NCBI GenBank assembly: GCA_963738025.1
Contig: CAVTWA010000005.1
Span: forward strand, 744,001-808,000
Source of the DNA: 20CM-2-55-15 sp963738025
GTDB taxonomy: Bacteria > Acidobacteriota > Terriglobia > 20CM-2-55-15
Direction: 5' to 3'
DNA length: 64,000 bases
Position 1 is the first letter of the stretch. Each line of letters opens with the position of its first letter. A program made the translations under genes and the position numbers. Under the pieces are notes generated by a model. That model ran no database searches, had not been told where the DNA came from, and saw only the letters and a list, made by a program, of their open reading frames with translations. Positions 8,347 through 18,561 of the stretch are shown in pieces.

Positions 8347-11300
8347 CTAAGAGCTGGCCTCTTCCGCCTCTTCGGAACTGGCTCTGGCCGGAGCGCGGCG
8401 TTCCGCGTACCGATTCACGATGAGATACATTGCCGGCAAAACCAGCAGTATCAGGACCGATGACGTCAGCATACCGCCCACGACGACTCGGGCCAGGGGT
8501 TTCTGTGTTTCGGAACCGATGCCGGTTGCCACCGACGCGGGCAGCAAACCAATGGCGGCGGACAGAGCCGCCATCAAAACCGGGCGCAACTGAAGATCGG
8601 ACCCGCGAGAAACCGCATCCCGCAGTGGCACGCCTTCTTCACGCAATTGTTGAATTCGCGAGACGAGAATGACTCCGCCCAGCACGGAGACACCGAATAG
8701 AGAGATAAATCCGACGGCCGCGGCGATACTGAAGTTCGTGTGGGTGACCAGAAGCGAGAGCATGCCTCCGATTAATGCCAAAGGCACGGTTCCGATGAGC
8801 AGAAGTGCATCCCGCACACTCCGGAATGCGCTGTACAGCAGAAAGAAGATGATCAGAAGGCTGATCGGCACGACGATCTCGAGCCGCTGGACGGCGGCCT
8901 GAAGTTCCTGAAATTCTCCAGCCCATTCGTAGTGATAGCCGGCGGGCAGTTGCACCTGCTCCGACAGCTTTCTTTCTGCTTCCGCGATGGTGCTTTGCAG
9001 GTCACGGCCCCGAACACTGAATTTAACCGGGATGTAACGGGCGTTGTCCTCACGGTAAATAAAGGATGCGCCGGTTTGCTTCACGACATCGGCCACTTGC
9101 TTCAGGGGAATACGGGCGCCGTCGGGCGTGCTGACCGGAATATCGGAAATGGCATCGACATTTTCGCGGTACTGGGGGAGAAAGCGCACAACCACGTCGA
9201 ACCGACGCTCTCCGTCCAGGATCTGGGTCACAGCCTGGCCGCCGATCGCGGCCTGAACGACACCGTTCACGTCGTTGGGCAGAATTCCATAACGGGCGGC
9301 GCGTTCGCGGTCCACTCGAATGAGAAGGTTGGGTTGACCAAGCTCTCCGATGACGCTCAGGTCTTCCACACCTTGAACCGTGCCCATCACCTTTGCGATG
9401 CGATTGGCGGTGGATTCCAGGTCTTCGAGATTGTTTCCAAACAGCTTGATCGAGTTCTCGCCCTTTACTCCCGACATCGCCTCTTCGACGTTGTCCTGGA
9501 TAGTCTGCGAGAAGTTGTAATCGACGCCTGGAATCTGACGCAGTTCGGTCTCGATCTGACGCACGAGTTCCGTCTTATCGAGGCCGGGGCGCCATTGGTC
9601 TCGTGGCTTGAGATTGACAAAGAACTCGCAGTTGAAGTAGCTGGTGGGATCCGTTCCATCGTCGGGCCGGCCCAACTGGCTGACGACGTCCGTGACTTCC
9701 GGGTACTTCTTGAAGGTCAACCGCATCTGATCCGCGAGCTGCCGGGCGTACGAGAACGACACCGTGTTCGGCATGTTGGCGCGGACCCAAAGGTTGCCTT
9801 CTTCCAGCTTCGGCATGAATTCGCCGCCAATGTAGGGCAGCGTTGAGAGTGTGCCGATGAGCGCGATGACCGCGACAACGACGGTGAGCCAGGGACGACT
9901 CAATGCGCCGGAGAGACACTTCGAGTAGACACGCCGGATTCCGCGAACCACAAAGGTTTCATGTTCTTCGGCCTGGGGCTTTAAAACCAGCGCTGCCATT
10001 ACCGGCGAAAATGTCAATGCGAGCAGGAGGGCGCCGGTCAATGCGAATCCGTACGTCAACGCCATCGGTCCGAAGACTTTGCCCTCGACGCCGGTCATCG
10101 TGAATAGTGGAATGAACGCGGCGACGATGATTGCCGATGAGAAGAAGATCGGCTTGCTGACTTCCTGCGCGGCAAGAACAGTCGTGCGCCGGATGTTATG
10201 CCGGTAGGGATTCGGCTCGGATAAATGGCGGTAGATGTTTTCCACCATAACCACGGACGCGTCGACGATGATTCCGAAGTCGATCGCGCCCATCGAGATC
10301 AGATTGGCAGATTCGCCGCGGATCACCATCATGATGAACGTGAACAGCAACGACAGTGGAATCGACAAGGCCACCACCAGCGAGGCGCGAAGATCACCCA
10401 GGAAGGCGAGAAGGATGATCGCAACCAGGACCATTCCTTCCAGCAGCGTGTGGGTGACGGTATGCGTTGTGATGTCGATGAGATTGGTCCGATCGTAGTA
10501 CGGCACGATCTTCATCCCGTCCGGCAGAATGCCGTTATTCAGCGTCTCGACCTTCTGGCGGACCCGTTCCAACGTCGGCAGCGACTTCTCGCCGCGCCTC
10601 ATCAGGACCACACCCTGGACGATGTCCGATTGCTCGTCCTTACCGACCTTGCCGACCGGCACCTTGGCACCGATACTGACATCGCCGAGTTGCTTCAAAT
10701 AGACGGGCGTGCCGTTCTTTGCGGCCACCGCGACGTTTGCAATGTCGTTGGTATCTTTGAACAGGCCAATGCCGCGGACGTTGTAGCTCTGTGCGCCGAT
10801 CTCGAGATAGTTAGCGCCGACGTTGGAATTGCTTGCTGCGATGGCACTCATCACCTGGGGGACGGATACGTTGAAAGCGATCAGCTTATTCGGGTCGAGG
10901 TCGATATGAAATTCTTTGGTGTCGCCGCCGAAGCTCACGACATCGATGACGCCGGGCACTTGCTTGAACTGCCGCTCGAGGATCCAGTCCTGTGCGACTT
11001 TCAGGTCCATCAAGCTGCTGCCTTTTCCGACGAGTTGATAACGATAGATTTCGCCCACAGCGGATGTCGGCGAAAGTTGCGGCTGAACACCCGCAGGCAG
11101 ATCGACCATTTGAAGCCGGTTCAGAGACTTCCTGGCGATCGAAGTTATAGTCCGTTTCGTACTGGAAATAGCACTTGATGTCGGTAAGGCCGAACAGCGA
11201 AATCGAGCGCAGGTGATCGAGTCCCGGCATTCCGTTCAGCTGCGTCTCAACCGGAACGGTAATTTGCCGTTCCATTTCCTCGGCGGACCAGCCTGAATTT

Positions 11301-11455
11301 TGCGCAATGATTTCGATCGTCGGCGGCGAGGGATCGGGATACGCCTCGATGTTCAGAACCTTAAACGCGTACAAACCACCGATCACCAGAAAGATGGCTG
11401 CCGCGATGATCAGGAATTTCTCGCGCAGAATAAAGTCAATGAGCTTGCCTACCAT
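8347..11455 (-). CDS. Heavy-metal RND efflux pump, CusA/CzcA family (single-base frameshift)
   Basis: Inner-membrane proton-driven pump of a tripartite metal exporter. The family motif AIDFGIIVDASVVMVENIYR carries the Asp/Asp/Glu proton-relay residues of the HME-RND class. The N-terminus (REKFLIIAAAIFLVIGGLYA) and C-terminus (VLPAMYLIVNRYAERRA) match full-length members. Read through, the product is about 1035 residues, the usual size. The reading frame breaks at about 11123-11128: after DRQEV the frame must shift to continue LNRLQMVDLPAG, so one extra T (minus strand) sits in GTCTCTGAA. As written, only the 920 residues from 11109 down are in the main frame. No other damage is seen, so an assembly error or a very recent mutation is likely. 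Metal specificity (Cu/Ag or Co/Zn/Cd) is undecided. The ribosome site lies inside the end of the preceding gene. Confidence 0.85.
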
Positions 11456-11464
11456 AACTACGTA

Positions 11465-12751
11465 CTATTCCTTTGCTTTGCTCAATTCGTTCAACAGCAG
11501 CGCTCCGCGCGTGGCAATCTTTTCGCCCGGCCGGACGCCGGAATCGACGATAAATCCGCCTTCCACTTCCTTGCCGAGTTGAATATTGCGCCGGCGGAAG
11601 TGGCCCGGGCTGTCCTCGACAAAGACGAGCGAGTCATTCCCCTCGACAACTACAGCCGCTGCCGGAATTGTTGCCATCGGCTGCTGCCCGGCAGAATTGA
11701 TCTTGATCGTGGCAAACATGTCCGGTTTGAGCAGCCCATCGGCATTGGCGACCAGGCAGCGCACGCGCAGCGTGCGGGTCGTTGGATCAACGGTCGGGCT
11801 GATAAATGAAATTCGCGCGGGAAATACTTTATCGGGATACGCCGAGACCGTGACCTCCACAGGCATGTTCAGGTGGATTGCGGCGACATCGCTTTCATAG
11901 ACATCGACGAGGACCCAGAGCGTGCTGAGATCGGAAATCAGAAACAGCGGATCCGGTGTGTCGGGTTTCACGTACTGACCGGGACCGACTTTGCGGTCCA
12001 CGATGGTTCCTCCGATCGGCGCCCGCAAAGTGATGCGGGGGTCGACGTTCGTGGTCTCGTCAGGCTCTTTTCCAAACAGCCGCAATCGATGCTCGGCTGC
12101 CGCCACCGCGGCCTGCGACCTGCGCACATCGTCCTGAGCGCGAGCGAGGTCGGATTCGGACTGCTGGAGGTCTTTCGTCGCGATCGCTTCCTGCTCGTGC
12201 AGGCGGCGAGCGCGCTCCGCTCCGACTTGAGACGCACTCAGACCGATGTTGGCTTTGACAAGATCGGATCGCGCCGAGGCGAGATCATTCTGCGCGCTGA
12301 CAAAATCCGGCGCTTCGACGACCGCCAGAGATTGACCCGACCGGACGTCGTTTCCTTTATTGGCGAGCAACTCGACGATACGGCCGGCGTATGGCGTAAA
12401 TACCGGCGTCAAACGATCCTCGTTGAAGCCCACTTTGCCTGTGGCTTTCCGGTCGATCGCGACCAGTTGTTGCTTCACTATGTCCGTCGAAACCTGTTTC
12501 AGTTGCTGTTCGTTCACCGCAACAATGTCGCTGACCGCCGGTTTATCGGCGGCGGGCTTATCGATGGGGTGGTCGGCTGCTTTCGGACCGGGACCGGTAA
12601 ACCGTTGCCAGATCATGATAGCCAGGACGAATGCGATAACCGTCCCCAGGATCGGCCAGATTCTTGATCTTGCAGGCGCCGGGGTGTGTGCTGCGGGTTT
12701 CGCGGCTTCCGGCAATGTCTTCGTCTCATCTGATGGGGTAGGCACTTCCAT
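11465..12751 (-). CDS. Metal efflux periplasmic adaptor, CusB/CzcB family
   Basis: 428 residues from an ATG after AGGAGA. One N-terminal membrane anchor (IWPILGTVIAFVLAIMIW, about residues 30-47) is followed by a barrel-sandwich hybrid (GRIVELLANKGNDVRSGQSL), a long alpha-hairpin (about 130-200, rich in Ala/Arg/Glu/Asp), the second half of the lipoyl-like fold (LRAPIGGTIVDRKVGPGQYV) and a beta-barrel domain. It links the pump to the TolC-like channel. Gap to the channel gene is 15 bases and to the pump gene 9 bases, so one operon. Confidence 0.92.
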   Translation of the reverse strand: MEVPTPSDETKTLPEAAKPAAHTPAPARSRIWPILGTVIAFVLAIMIWQRFTGPGPKAADHPIDKPAADKPAVSDIVAVNEQQLKQVSTDIVKQQLVAIDRKATGKVGFNEDRLTPVFTPYAGRIVELLANKGNDVRSGQSLAVVEAPDFVSAQNDLASARSDLVKANIGLSASQVGAERARRLHEQEAIATKDLQQSESDLARAQDDVRRSQAAVAAAEHRLRLFGKEPDETTNVDPRITLRAPIGGTIVDRKVGPGQYVKPDTPDPLFLISDLSTLWVLVDVYESDVAAIHLNMPVEVTVSAYPDKVFPARISFISPTVDPTTRTLRVRCLVANADGLLKPDMFATIKINSAGQQPMATIPAAAVVVEGNDSLVFVEDSPGHFRRRNIQLGKEVEGGFIVDSGVRPGEKIATRGALLLNELSKAKE

Positions 12752-12766
12752 AGGTCTCCTGATATT

Positions 12767-14182
12767 TCAGCGCTGCGCGGTATTGGTTGGCGGCCGTAGT
12801 TGCCGTCCCGTGGCCAGTTCTAATTGCCACAGGCTGAGCTGATAGTCGGCCATCGCCTGGTTGTACGAAACCATGGACTGGTTATAGGTCCGCTGCGCAT
12901 CGAGCACTTCAAGCAGGCTGGCAGCGCCTTCGTTGAAGCTGAATGTTGAAATGGTGCGCAGTTTCTCAACCTGTGAGAGATTTTCGGAATTGTAGAGATC
13001 CAGGACGCGGCGCGCAGACTCGTAAGAGCGGTAGGCTTTTTCGACGTCGGTGACCGCTTGAAATTCTGCGGCGTGCAGCTGAGCTTCCGAGGCTTTCCGT
13101 TGCGCATCAGCCTGGGCGATTGCTGCCTGATTGTTGTTGTACACAAACAGCGGAACCTGAAAGACGATGCCGGCCGTATTGTCTTCGCCGACACGTTGAT
13201 ATTCATAACTGAGATCGAAGTCGCGTCGTTTCGTCGCCTGGGCCAGTAGAAGGCCGCGGCCTGCTCCTTCGAAGGTATTGCGAGCCGCAATGACATCGGG
13301 CCTCTGGTTCAGCGCGATCTGCCGCAGTTCTGAAAGAGGTTGTGGCACCGGGCGTGTATCAAATGTCCCAACCACCTGCAGGGGAGCCGTACGGAGCGCG
13401 TCGGGAAAGGTCTGCGCGCCCTGTGGGTCTCCGGCAAGGCTGGCATTTTGCGCAATGGGCATCGGGGTGACCTGCTCCACCCGCGCTCCAAGAAGATTGA
13501 GGATGTCTCGAGTGGCCTGATCGTAGCTGGATTCAGCCTGCAGTACGGCCTGCTGATACTGCAGCTTTCCCGCGCGAACCCGATAGAGCTCGACTGGCGG
13601 AAGATCGCCGCTCTCGAGGCGTACCTGTGTCAGTCTTTCTGTTTGTTCGTACTGCTGTTCGGTCCCCTGGGCGAGCACCAGGTTCTGTTTCGCGTTAATG
13701 GCATTGTTGAATGCCTGCCGGAGCTGAAACAGCTGGGTCCGAATCGAATCCAGCATCAGCGCTTCGGAGGTCTTCAATTGAAAGTCTGCCTGTTCCGTGC
13801 GCAACTCCCGCTTTCCACCCCGCTCCGTGATCTTGTCGAAGCGGAACGTATAGGTTGGCTGCGCTCCGGCGTTGGAGTCTGTCGCGAAAAATCGGGGCAG
13901 ACCACCAAGGGGTGAATAGAAGGGGATCTGCTCAGCGCCCAGGGTTAATACCGGGTTCGGCTTGTAGGTTGCGATCAGCCGCGCTGCGCGGCTTGCTTCA
14001 ACCTGGAATCGCGCTGCTGCAACTGTCAGATTGCGCTGCAGGAGTAAGTCCTCGGCCTGAGCAAGCGTCAGCCTCGCCGGAATGGTTTGTTGGGGATCCT
14101 GGGCATGAACGTGTGGTGTCGAAAGCAGTAAACACAAGATCAGAGCGCAAGATACGAAAATGTTTATCTTTACCGAAAACAT
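12767..14182 (-). CDS. TolC-like outer-membrane efflux channel, CusC/CzcC family
   Basis: 471 residues with a Sec signal peptide (ALILCLLLSTPHVHAQ). Two outer-membrane-efflux repeats are visible: ARLTLAQAEDLLLQRNLTVA near the N-terminus and LSELRQIALNQRPDVIAARN in the middle, each followed by long Ala/Gln/Glu-rich helices. The EGAASLLEVLDAQRTYNQS motif near the C-terminus is typical of metal-exporter channels. First of the three efflux genes in transcription order (channel, adaptor, pump). Confidence 0.92.
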   Translation of the reverse strand: MFSVKINIFVSCALILCLLLSTPHVHAQDPQQTIPARLTLAQAEDLLLQRNLTVAAARFQVEASRAARLIATYKPNPVLTLGAEQIPFYSPLGGLPRFFATDSNAGAQPTYTFRFDKITERGGKRELRTEQADFQLKTSEALMLDSIRTQLFQLRQAFNNAINAKQNLVLAQGTEQQYEQTERLTQVRLESGDLPPVELYRVRAGKLQYQQAVLQAESSYDQATRDILNLLGARVEQVTPMPIAQNASLAGDPQGAQTFPDALRTAPLQVVGTFDTRPVPQPLSELRQIALNQRPDVIAARNTFEGAGRGLLLAQATKRRDFDLSYEYQRVGEDNTAGIVFQVPLFVYNNNQAAIAQADAQRKASEAQLHAAEFQAVTDVEKAYRSYESARRVLDLYNSENLSQVEKLRTISTFSFNEGAASLLEVLDAQRTYNQSMVSYNQAMADYQLSLWQLELATGRQLRPPTNTAQR

Positions 14183-14255
14183 TATTGAATCCTCAAAGTC
14201 CTTTAGCGTGCCGTCAGAACGGCGTTTCGCTATTCAGGAAGCAATTAGAGAAGAC

Positions 14256-14927
14256 TTACGAAGGAAAGCTTGTGGGAGGAGCTCGGAGACGGACGAAACG
14301 ATATGAAGCAGATTGGGACGGACCGACTTCAGAAGGACTGACATCGCCGGAACACGGCATGAGCGGAACATCCCGCCGGGCCATTGCGGCGTGAATTCCC
14401 AGGTTTTTCCGAAGCGGCAAGGCTGCCAGTGGGACCAGCGTATTTCCGGAAGCGACGATAACGTTCTGACGGACGGCAAGAGCGGCTTGCGGAAAGTCAT
14501 CGGCGTTTCCTTGATGAAAGGCTCCGCTGCCGTTATTGATCCAGACGCCGGCGATCACTCCGCTAAGGGCATGGACCAGAACCACGTCGAGATCCGCATC
14601 GTTATCCAGATCGAGTAATGAGACGTTCAGCGCCGAATCGGTCGAGCGAAACTGGAAAATCTGGCTTTCTTCGCGCGACAAAGCCAGCTTCAGGCGGTAA
14701 CTGTAACCCTCTGTGTTATGACCTGTCCGGTCAGCGATCGCGAAATCCAGTCTTTTATCGGAATCGAGGTCCCCAACTGCAGTGGACCACGCGAATGGCA
14801 TCCCGGCGGTTCCCAACTCAAGCCGGGGTTTTTGCCCTTCAGCGGCTTCGGCGGTTCGCGGAATGCCAAAAAAGACAAGGATCAGCGCCAGAATGGCGGC
14901 GTGTCGCATCTTGGACAGCAAGTGCAT
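14256..14927 (-). CDS. Secreted FG-GAP/VCBS-repeat protein
   Basis: Secreted protein of 223 residues if it starts at MHLLSKMRHAAI (14927); starts at 14954 and 14909 are also possible. After the signal peptide (AAILALILVFFGIPRTAEAA) come repeats with Ca-binding-like loops: VGDLDSDKRLDFAIADRTGH and LLDLDNDADLDVVLVHALSG, the FG-GAP/VCBS pattern of beta-propellers. Only about two or three repeats are present, so this is short for a full propeller. It lies 73 bases upstream of the efflux operon in the same direction and may be co-transcribed. Its role is unknown. Confidence 0.7.
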   Translation of the reverse strand: MHLLSKMRHAAILALILVFFGIPRTAEAAEGQKPRLELGTAGMPFAWSTAVGDLDSDKRLDFAIADRTGHNTEGYSYRLKLALSREESQIFQFRSTDSALNVSLLDLDNDADLDVVLVHALSGVIAGVWINNGSGAFHQGNADDFPQAALAVRQNVIVASGNTLVPLAALPLRKNLGIHAAMARRDVPLMPCSGDVSPSEVGPSQSASYRFVRLRAPPTSFPS

Positions 14928-15188
14928 GCGGCTTTGATTGTACCAAAGGAACAAAAACGCATTCGTTAAAACGATGCTGTGCAGTTATGGCTCGAACCTT
15001 CTGACGAAATAAGCCACGAATTGAACGAATTCAACGAACAAATTCTGGTGGTGGTCTGATTTGAAATCGCGAGATCCGAACTCCCCTCCGCTTTGAGGAG
15101 GCGAGCCGCTACCCAAATTCTTGCAAAAACCCCGAAGAAGTCGGATGATGACTGCGAGATTTCTAATCCTCCCGATGCGGACAATTTT

Positions 15189-16032
15189 ATGAGACTGCGA
15201 GTTCCGTTTCTGGTCTCGCCTGTTCTGCTGTTGGCGTTCACGCTCACTCCCCGGGCGTTCGCCGGTACCGAGCGCCAGCAGGGAAATTCCCCTGAGCAAG
15301 AGATTGATCTTGGCGCGAAATTCTCTCAGCAGCTCCGCAGAGTATTCGGCCTTTTCCGGAACGCAGATCTTCAGCAAGTTTTCGAAAGTGCACAGCCGAT
15401 TCAATGCTCTGATCTCGTAAGCGACAATGGAGAGTGGCGGGAGGTTGGTTTCTTCAACGAGAATCGAGGTCTTGGCAACTGGTTCAAAACCAGCATCAAA
15501 GAGATCCGAAGCAAACTCGATGTGTACACCTTCAGCGGGCCCTGTTCGGGTTCGCGCCAACAAATGCCGGTATCGGTGGCGACAAGATTTCCTGTTGGAG
15601 TCTAGTTTGAGAGCGTATCAGCGTGGCGAAATCCGTTTTAGTGATATCGAGGTAAAGAGTAACGCTGCCGTCGTTGCGAGCTTCGAGAGAGAAACTAAAG
15701 CGTATACATTTGATCTCCCCTATCTGTTTCGCGTTTCGGATCCAAACGCCTCTCCTCTCTATGCCCTCAGTCCGCGATCCTTGTCGGATCGATACGCTCC
15801 CGATGTCATCAATCGCTGGGAATGCAAATCTGTGGTCGCCGAGGATCTGACATATCGATTTCTGATCTGCCGTACATCCTTGTTTCCGCGCAACACTCCG
15901 AGATCGGGCGGCAACGTGAGAACTGCATACGGTCTCTCGGCATTTTCCATTTTGTCGGATGGGCAGGAGGCCTCGTCCTCGGTGACCCTTACCTTTGGAA
16001 ATGCGCCGGACCTGAAGGCCGGTTCCCAATAG
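15189..16032 (+). pseudogene. Unknown secreted protein, frameshifted
   Basis: Starts with a signal peptide (RLRVPFLVSPVLLLAFTLTP, then RAFAG). Coding character continues through FFNENRGLGNWFKTSIKEIR and DVYTFSGPC, then must change frame between about 15550 and 15590 to go on as YRWRQDFLLESSLRAYQRGE, DLPYLFRVSD and ECKSVVAEDLTYRFLICRTS. Together it would be about 280 residues. I do not recognise the family. One single-base shift is enough to restore it, so it may be a sequencing error. The 5' flank 15000-15188 holds a degenerate PAL-B half (near 15010) and no gene. Confidence 0.5.
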
Positions 16033-16146
16033 CTGCGTTTGTGCCTTTTCTGCTTCTTGTGGTTGCTTTCCCGTTCTTCGGCCTGAGATAAAGTATTCAC
16101 AAAATTCAGCGGCGTATTTATATCGGCGGTTTAGAATTTCTTTACA

Positions 16147-17586
16147 ATGGTCCGTGTCTGGGCGGTGATTCTATTGTTCGCGTCAATGCTGAGCGCGCAG
16201 AGTGCTCCTCCCGCCGAACCCGCCGAAGAGCAGCCGAGCTTCATGAAGGTGCTCGCCCAGCATGATTTGCATGATATCGAGCACGAGAGTTGGAACGCTT
16301 ACGGACAATTCACCTATATTTCGAGCTGGAAGCCAAATTTCAATGCGCGGTATACGAATGCCAACGGCAGTATCAATTCGCTTCTGCCAATTGCTGCCCG
16401 TAGTTTTACCGGGACCGCGACCTTATATTTAGGCTTTCGCCTCTGGAAAGGCGCGGACGCTTATTTTGTTCCGGAAGTGATTTCCGAGGTTCCTTTTTCA
16501 CAACTGAAAGGCCTGGGCGGAGCCATTCAGAATTTTGAACTGCAGAAGGGCGGGGAAGAGACGCCGCAGATCTATCGTTCGCGCGTATTCGTCCGCCAGA
16601 CAATCGGGCTGGGAGGCGAGCAAGTTCCTGTGCCGTCTGGACCGCTGCAGCTCGGAACCAGCTATAACACTCGCCGTGTCGTGGTGGCGGCCGGCAACTT
16701 CAGCATCCTCGACTTCTTCGACAAGAACGCGTTCGGAATCGACCCTCGCCAGGGATTCTTCAGTCTGGGTTTTCTGACCTATGCCGCATATGACTTCGCC
16801 TCGGACGCCCGCGGCTATTCCTGGGGAGGAGTGACGGAACTGTACTGGGATAACTGGGCTGCCCGCGTCGGCCGTATGGCGCCGCCCAAAGATCCCAATC
16901 AACTGCCTGTCGATTTCCAGCTTGGCCAGCACTTTGGCGATCAATTGGAGCTGGAGCATAAACACAGCGTGGCGGGGCAGGAGGGGGCGGTCCGCCTGCT
17001 GATTTTCCGAAATCGCGAAGTCATTGGACGCTTCAGCGATGCGATTGACGTTTTCAAAGCGGACCCGCAGAAAAACGCCACAACCTGTCCCGGCTTCAAC
17101 TACGGTTCCCAAAATGCCAATGCTCCTGACCTGTGTTGGGTTCGAAAACCGAATGCGAAAAAGGGTATCGGCCTGTTCGGCGAGCAATATTTGACGCGCG
17201 ATATTGGCGTATTTGCTCGTGGAATGGTTGCCGACGGACAGTCCGAAGTGGATGCCTACACGTCGACCGACCGATCGGCCTCTTTCGGAGCATTAACAAA
17301 GGGCTCTCCGTGGTCGCGTCCGTTGGATCTGGCAGGGCTTGGCCTCAATCTGGGGTGGATCTCCCGGCCTCACGCCGAGTATCTCGGCCTCGGCGGCATC
17401 GACGGATTCGTTGGTGACGGCGCAATCCGGCAGGGTGCAGAGACGTCTTTGGATGTTTTTTACAGCCTCAACGTACGGAAAGCATTCTGGGTTTCCGGTG
17501 ATTACCAGCACATTATTAACCCTGCGTTCAACAAGGATCGCGGTCCGGTGAATGTGTTCAGCATACGGATTCATGGCGAATTCTGA
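16147..17586 (+). CDS. Carbohydrate porin, OprB-like
   Basis: 479 residues with a Sec signal peptide (VWAVILLFASMLSAQS). The mature part is rich in alternating aromatic/hydrophobic beta strands and ends in ...IRIHGEF, the C-terminal Phe of outer-membrane porins. It contains LYLGFRLWKGADAYFVPEVI and LKGLGGAIQNFELQKGGEET, features of the carbohydrate-selective porin family. Expected role: passive uptake of sugars or other small solutes. No strong ribosome site precedes the ATG. The next gene overlaps its last 14 bases. Confidence 0.8.
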   Translation: MVRVWAVILLFASMLSAQSAPPAEPAEEQPSFMKVLAQHDLHDIEHESWNAYGQFTYISSWKPNFNARYTNANGSINSLLPIAARSFTGTATLYLGFRLWKGADAYFVPEVISEVPFSQLKGLGGAIQNFELQKGGEETPQIYRSRVFVRQTIGLGGEQVPVPSGPLQLGTSYNTRRVVVAAGNFSILDFFDKNAFGIDPRQGFFSLGFLTYAAYDFASDARGYSWGGVTELYWDNWAARVGRMAPPKDPNQLPVDFQLGQHFGDQLELEHKHSVAGQEGAVRLLIFRNREVIGRFSDAIDVFKADPQKNATTCPGFNYGSQNANAPDLCWVRKPNAKKGIGLFGEQYLTRDIGVFARGMVADGQSEVDAYTSTDRSASFGALTKGSPWSRPLDLAGLGLNLGWISRPHAEYLGLGGIDGFVGDGAIRQGAETSLDVFYSLNVRKAFWVSGDYQHIINPAFNKDRGPVNVFSIRIHGEF

Positions 17587-18547
17587 ATCGTCCTTGCGCT
17601 CCGTCGTTATTTTCCTGTCGATTTCAGCGGCGCTCGTTGTGTGCGGGCCTTATCCCATTCTCAGCGCGCAGCAGAATGCGCAAGGCTTTGCAGTCGAGCG
17701 GTTTTATCCGTCTCCGCCTGGTTCGGCATGGTTTGTCATGGACGATCTCAATATGGACGGTGGATTAGGAGGTGCCGTCTCGTTGATTGGGGGATATTCT
17801 CAAAGACCTGTTCAGATAAAGACCAGTGCTGGCCTGCAGCAACTTCCGTTGGTATCCGACGAGGCATTTGCCAATATCGGAGTGGCAGGTATTTATGCGC
17901 GATACCGCTTCTACCTCAATTTCCCGATGCCCCTGCTGGTAAACGGCACAAGCGGTACGGTCGGACTCTATCAATTCAGCGCACCCGGTGTTAATGTTGG
18001 CTCGCGCCCTGACCTCATTTCGGATCCGCGTGCCGGTTTCGATGTGCGCCTCTTCGGAAAACCTGGAGACTCGCTGCGGCTTGGCGCTGGCGGCCAACTC
18101 TTCTTTCCGGCCGGTGACCGCAGCGATTATGTGACCGATGGCACATACCGCGGTATGTTGCGTTTTCTTGCCGCCGGCGATGCCGGTAGATTCTCGTATG
18201 CGGGGCATGCCGGCGTTCACATACGTCCGCTCAACGAATCACCTGTGCCGGGAAGCCCCGATGGAAGCGAGTTTCTGTTCGGAACAGGTGCGGCACGGCG
18301 GTTTTTCTTAAACAGCGGTTGGACAGTTGCCACGGGTCCCGAAATTTACGGTGAGACCGCATTTCATGCGTTCTTTAACGGACAAACTGGAGTGGAAGGT
18401 CTCTGGACGGGCCGGTTCGAACGTGTAAGTGATGGACCGCATCTGCGATTCAAGGTTGGCATTGGTCACAGTATCGTCCACAATTTCGGTGCGCCAGAAT
18501 GGCGCAGCGTGTTCGGGATAGAACTCTTCGGTCAAGGGACCGTCTAA
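17573..18547 (+). CDS. Outer-membrane beta-barrel protein
   Basis: 324 residues starting at MANSESSLRS (an earlier in-frame start at 17552 is less likely because the signal peptide follows this Met: SVVIFLSISAALVVCGPYPI). The mature part begins VERFYPSPPGSAWFVMDDLN and alternates beta strands with Gly/Asp turns (LRLGAGGQLFFPAGDRSDYV). This resembles the barrel half of myxobacterial and acidobacterial OmpA-type proteins, but no C-terminal peptidoglycan-binding OmpA domain is present. Translationally coupled to the porin gene. Confidence 0.6.
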   Translation: MANSESSLRSVVIFLSISAALVVCGPYPILSAQQNAQGFAVERFYPSPPGSAWFVMDDLNMDGGLGGAVSLIGGYSQRPVQIKTSAGLQQLPLVSDEAFANIGVAGIYARYRFYLNFPMPLLVNGTSGTVGLYQFSAPGVNVGSRPDLISDPRAGFDVRLFGKPGDSLRLGAGGQLFFPAGDRSDYVTDGTYRGMLRFLAAGDAGRFSYAGHAGVHIRPLNESPVPGSPDGSEFLFGTGAARRFFLNSGWTVATGPEIYGETAFHAFFNGQTGVEGLWTGRFERVSDGPHLRFKVGIGHSIVHNFGAPEWRSVFGIELFGQGTV

Positions 18548-18561
18548 ATAGTGCTGGATCG

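Noticed and set aside
10225..11178. Plus-strand open frame opposite the efflux pump
   Set aside because: Shadow of the RND pump; the minus frame has all family motifs. Same for 8932-9846 and 42455-43639 opposite other clear genes.
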